Below, in pieces: positions 61,701 through 62,666 of a stretch of 62,666 nt of DNA (position 1 is its first letter; each line of letters opens with the position of its first letter). The DNA comes from Mesonia sp. (GTDB lineage Bacteria > Bacteroidota > Bacteroidia > Flavobacteriales > Flavobacteriaceae). Under the pieces are notes generated by a model. That model did no database searches. It was not told where the DNA came from and saw nothing but the letters and a program-made list of their open reading frames with translations. The DNA lies in assembly GCA_012964435.1 (NCBI GenBank), contig DTTX01000083.1, forward strand, positions 1 through 62,666, in the 5' to 3' direction. The translations under genes were made by a program, and so were the position numbers.

Positions 61701-62525
61701 ATCAAAAATTCAAAAAAAATATTAATTCTAGGCGGAAGCGGCTTTCTAGGAAATGCCCTTTACAAAGAGCTTCTGCCCTATTTTAATGTGCACGCTACCT
61801 ACAGAACAGAAAATGATTTTTTCGATAAGAACCGAAAATTTCATCAATGGGATGCAGAAACAGAATCTTTAGAAATTTTATTAAAAAACCTAAAGCCTGA
61901 TCTTATTATTTCAGCTATGCGTGGCGAATTTGAAGCGCAGATTTACGCTCATTTTGAAGCTATAAATTATATTCTCACTCACGATTCGAAACTCATTTTT
62001 TTATCGTCTGCCAATGTATTTGATGCATTTACCAATTACCCTTCTTACGAATACGACAAAACACTTTCATTAAGTGTTTATGGTAAATTCAAAATAAAAA
62101 TTGAAAACGCTTTACTTCGTTTACCCAACGAAAAATATGTGATTGCTCGTTTACCGATGGTTTATGGCGCCAAATCTCCCAGAATTGAAGAATTAAAAAT
62201 TTTACACGATCTGCACGAAGCGATCGAGGTTTTCCCGAATGTGGTGACCAATGCCACGAGTATTTCTAAATTTACGCAACAATTACATTACATCATTAAT
62301 CGCGACTTGGAAGGAGTTTTTCATTTAGGAAGCACAGATTTAGTACATCATATCGATTTGATCGACGAAATTTGTAAGCAACTTCAGCTTGAGAATCCGT
62401 TATTTAAAAGTGTTTACGATTCTAACGAGGATCGTTTTTTAGCCTTATTGCCCAAAGATAATTTATTGCCTAAAAATCTTCAGATCACCATTCAAGATGT
62501 GGTAAAAGATACGCTGGTTTCGTGA
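61701..62525 (+). CDS. NAD(P)-dependent sugar-nucleotide reductase/epimerase, RmlD-like, non-canonical start
   Basis: The first canonical start is GTG at 61788, but the frame is clearly coding upstream: K-K-I-L-I-L-G-G-S-G-F-L-G-N-A-L (61713 onwards), the Rossmann nucleotide-binding motif, is in frame and lacks any ATG, GTG or TTG back to the stop at 61629. Candidate starts are ATC 61701, ATA 61719 or ATT 61725; 61701 is used here without proof. Further motifs: LIFLSSANVFDAF, YGKFKIKIENALLRL (Y-x3-K) and VYGAKSP. Length with the motif is about 275, normal for extended SDR/RmlD-like proteins. A frameshift or sequencing error upstream is the alternative. It follows the gcvT terminator. Confidence 0.7.
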   Translation: MKNSKKILILGGSGFLGNALYKELLPYFNVHATYRTENDFFDKNRKFHQWDAETESLEILLKNLKPDLIISAMRGEFEAQIYAHFEAINYILTHDSKLIFLSSANVFDAFTNYPSYEYDKTLSLSVYGKFKIKIENALLRLPNEKYVIARLPMVYGAKSPRIEELKILHDLHEAIEVFPNVVTNATSISKFTQQLHYIINRDLEGVFHLGSTDLVHHIDLIDEICKQLQLENPLFKSVYDSNEDRFLALLPKDNLLPKNLQITIQDVVKDTLVS

Positions 62526-62603
62526 TGTTAAGCTTGTACTAAATTTAGTTTGATCAGCTAGAATTCAATTTCAAAATTTATAAATTCAACAAAAATAGTA
62601 GTG

Positions 62604-62666
62604 ATGAAAAAATTAAGCGAAGCTGAAATTAATCAACGATTAGAAAAATTAGAAGGTTGGCAATAT
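62604..62666 (+). CDS. phhB: pterin-4-alpha-carbinolamine dehydratase, 5' part only
   Basis: ATG at 62604 opens a frame running off the window end after 21 codons: MKKLSEAEINQRLEKLEGWQ, then Y. The L-S-x-x-E-I-x-x-x-L-x-x-L-x-G-W start is characteristic of pterin carbinolamine dehydratases, which recycle tetrahydrobiopterin or act in related pterin metabolism. Only this much can be seen. Confidence 0.75.
   Translation, partial: MKKLSEAEINQRLEKLEGWQY

Overview
The window comes from a low-GC member of the Flavobacteriaceae (Bacteroidota). I infer this from the T9SS C-terminal sorting domain on a secreted protein, the short (288-residue) primary sigma factor without region 1.1, several promoters of the Bacteroidota form TTG-N(18-22)-TAnnTTTG, the near absence of Shine-Dalgarno sites (clpC is the clear exception), and the gene repertoire (DUF1206, FUSC, PgpH-type HD protein, fused ThrA). 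The genus cannot be fixed from the sequence alone; a marine or saline relative such as Mesonia, Salegentibacter or Gramella is a guess.

Layout. 1-6.4 kb: small membrane proteins, a T9SS-secreted protein with a tandemly duplicated domain, an EF-hand protein, and an esterase / Crp-type regulator / Old Yellow Enzyme group. 6.47-16.38 kb: five tightly packed co-directional genes that I read as a rearranged Pel-type exopolysaccharide locus: PelF-like glycosyltransferase, PelG-like transporter, stand-alone PelA-type hydrolase, an unrecognised GT-C-like membrane protein, and a 1335-residue protein joining a PelA-type deacetylase to a PelB-like TPR/outer-membrane barrel. PelD, PelE and PelC are not seen. 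16.4-32.3 kb: recQ, two overlooked small membrane proteins, FKBP isomerase, rpoD, two oxidoreductases, DUF1206 protein, class A PBP, a disulfide reductase divergent from a Fur-family regulator with candidate operators, FUSC and MscS-type membrane proteins. 32.4-45.4 kb: SF2 helicase, D-Ala-D-Ala dipeptidase, YqaE/Pmp3 protein convergent with galE, a PgpH / DUF72 / Nudix operon, thiolase, NlpC/P60 protein and a TPR protein. 45.4-54.3 kb: gyrA, clpC, hutH and bifunctional nnr. 54.4-59.5 kb: thrABC, preceded by a good promoter and a Thr/Ile-rich leader peptide (attenuation control) and interrupted between thrB and thrC by palindromic dispersed repeats. 59.6 kb to the end: an SDR, gcvT, an RmlD-like reductase with no canonical start codon, and the beginning of a pterin carbinolamine dehydratase.

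Most of the window is core metabolism and housekeeping. The parts that deserve attention are the Pel-like locus with its PelA-PelB fusion, the thr leader, the yqaE/galE hairpin, the Fur operator region, and the small unannotated membrane proteins. All family assignments are by eye from translated sequence; no database search was run.
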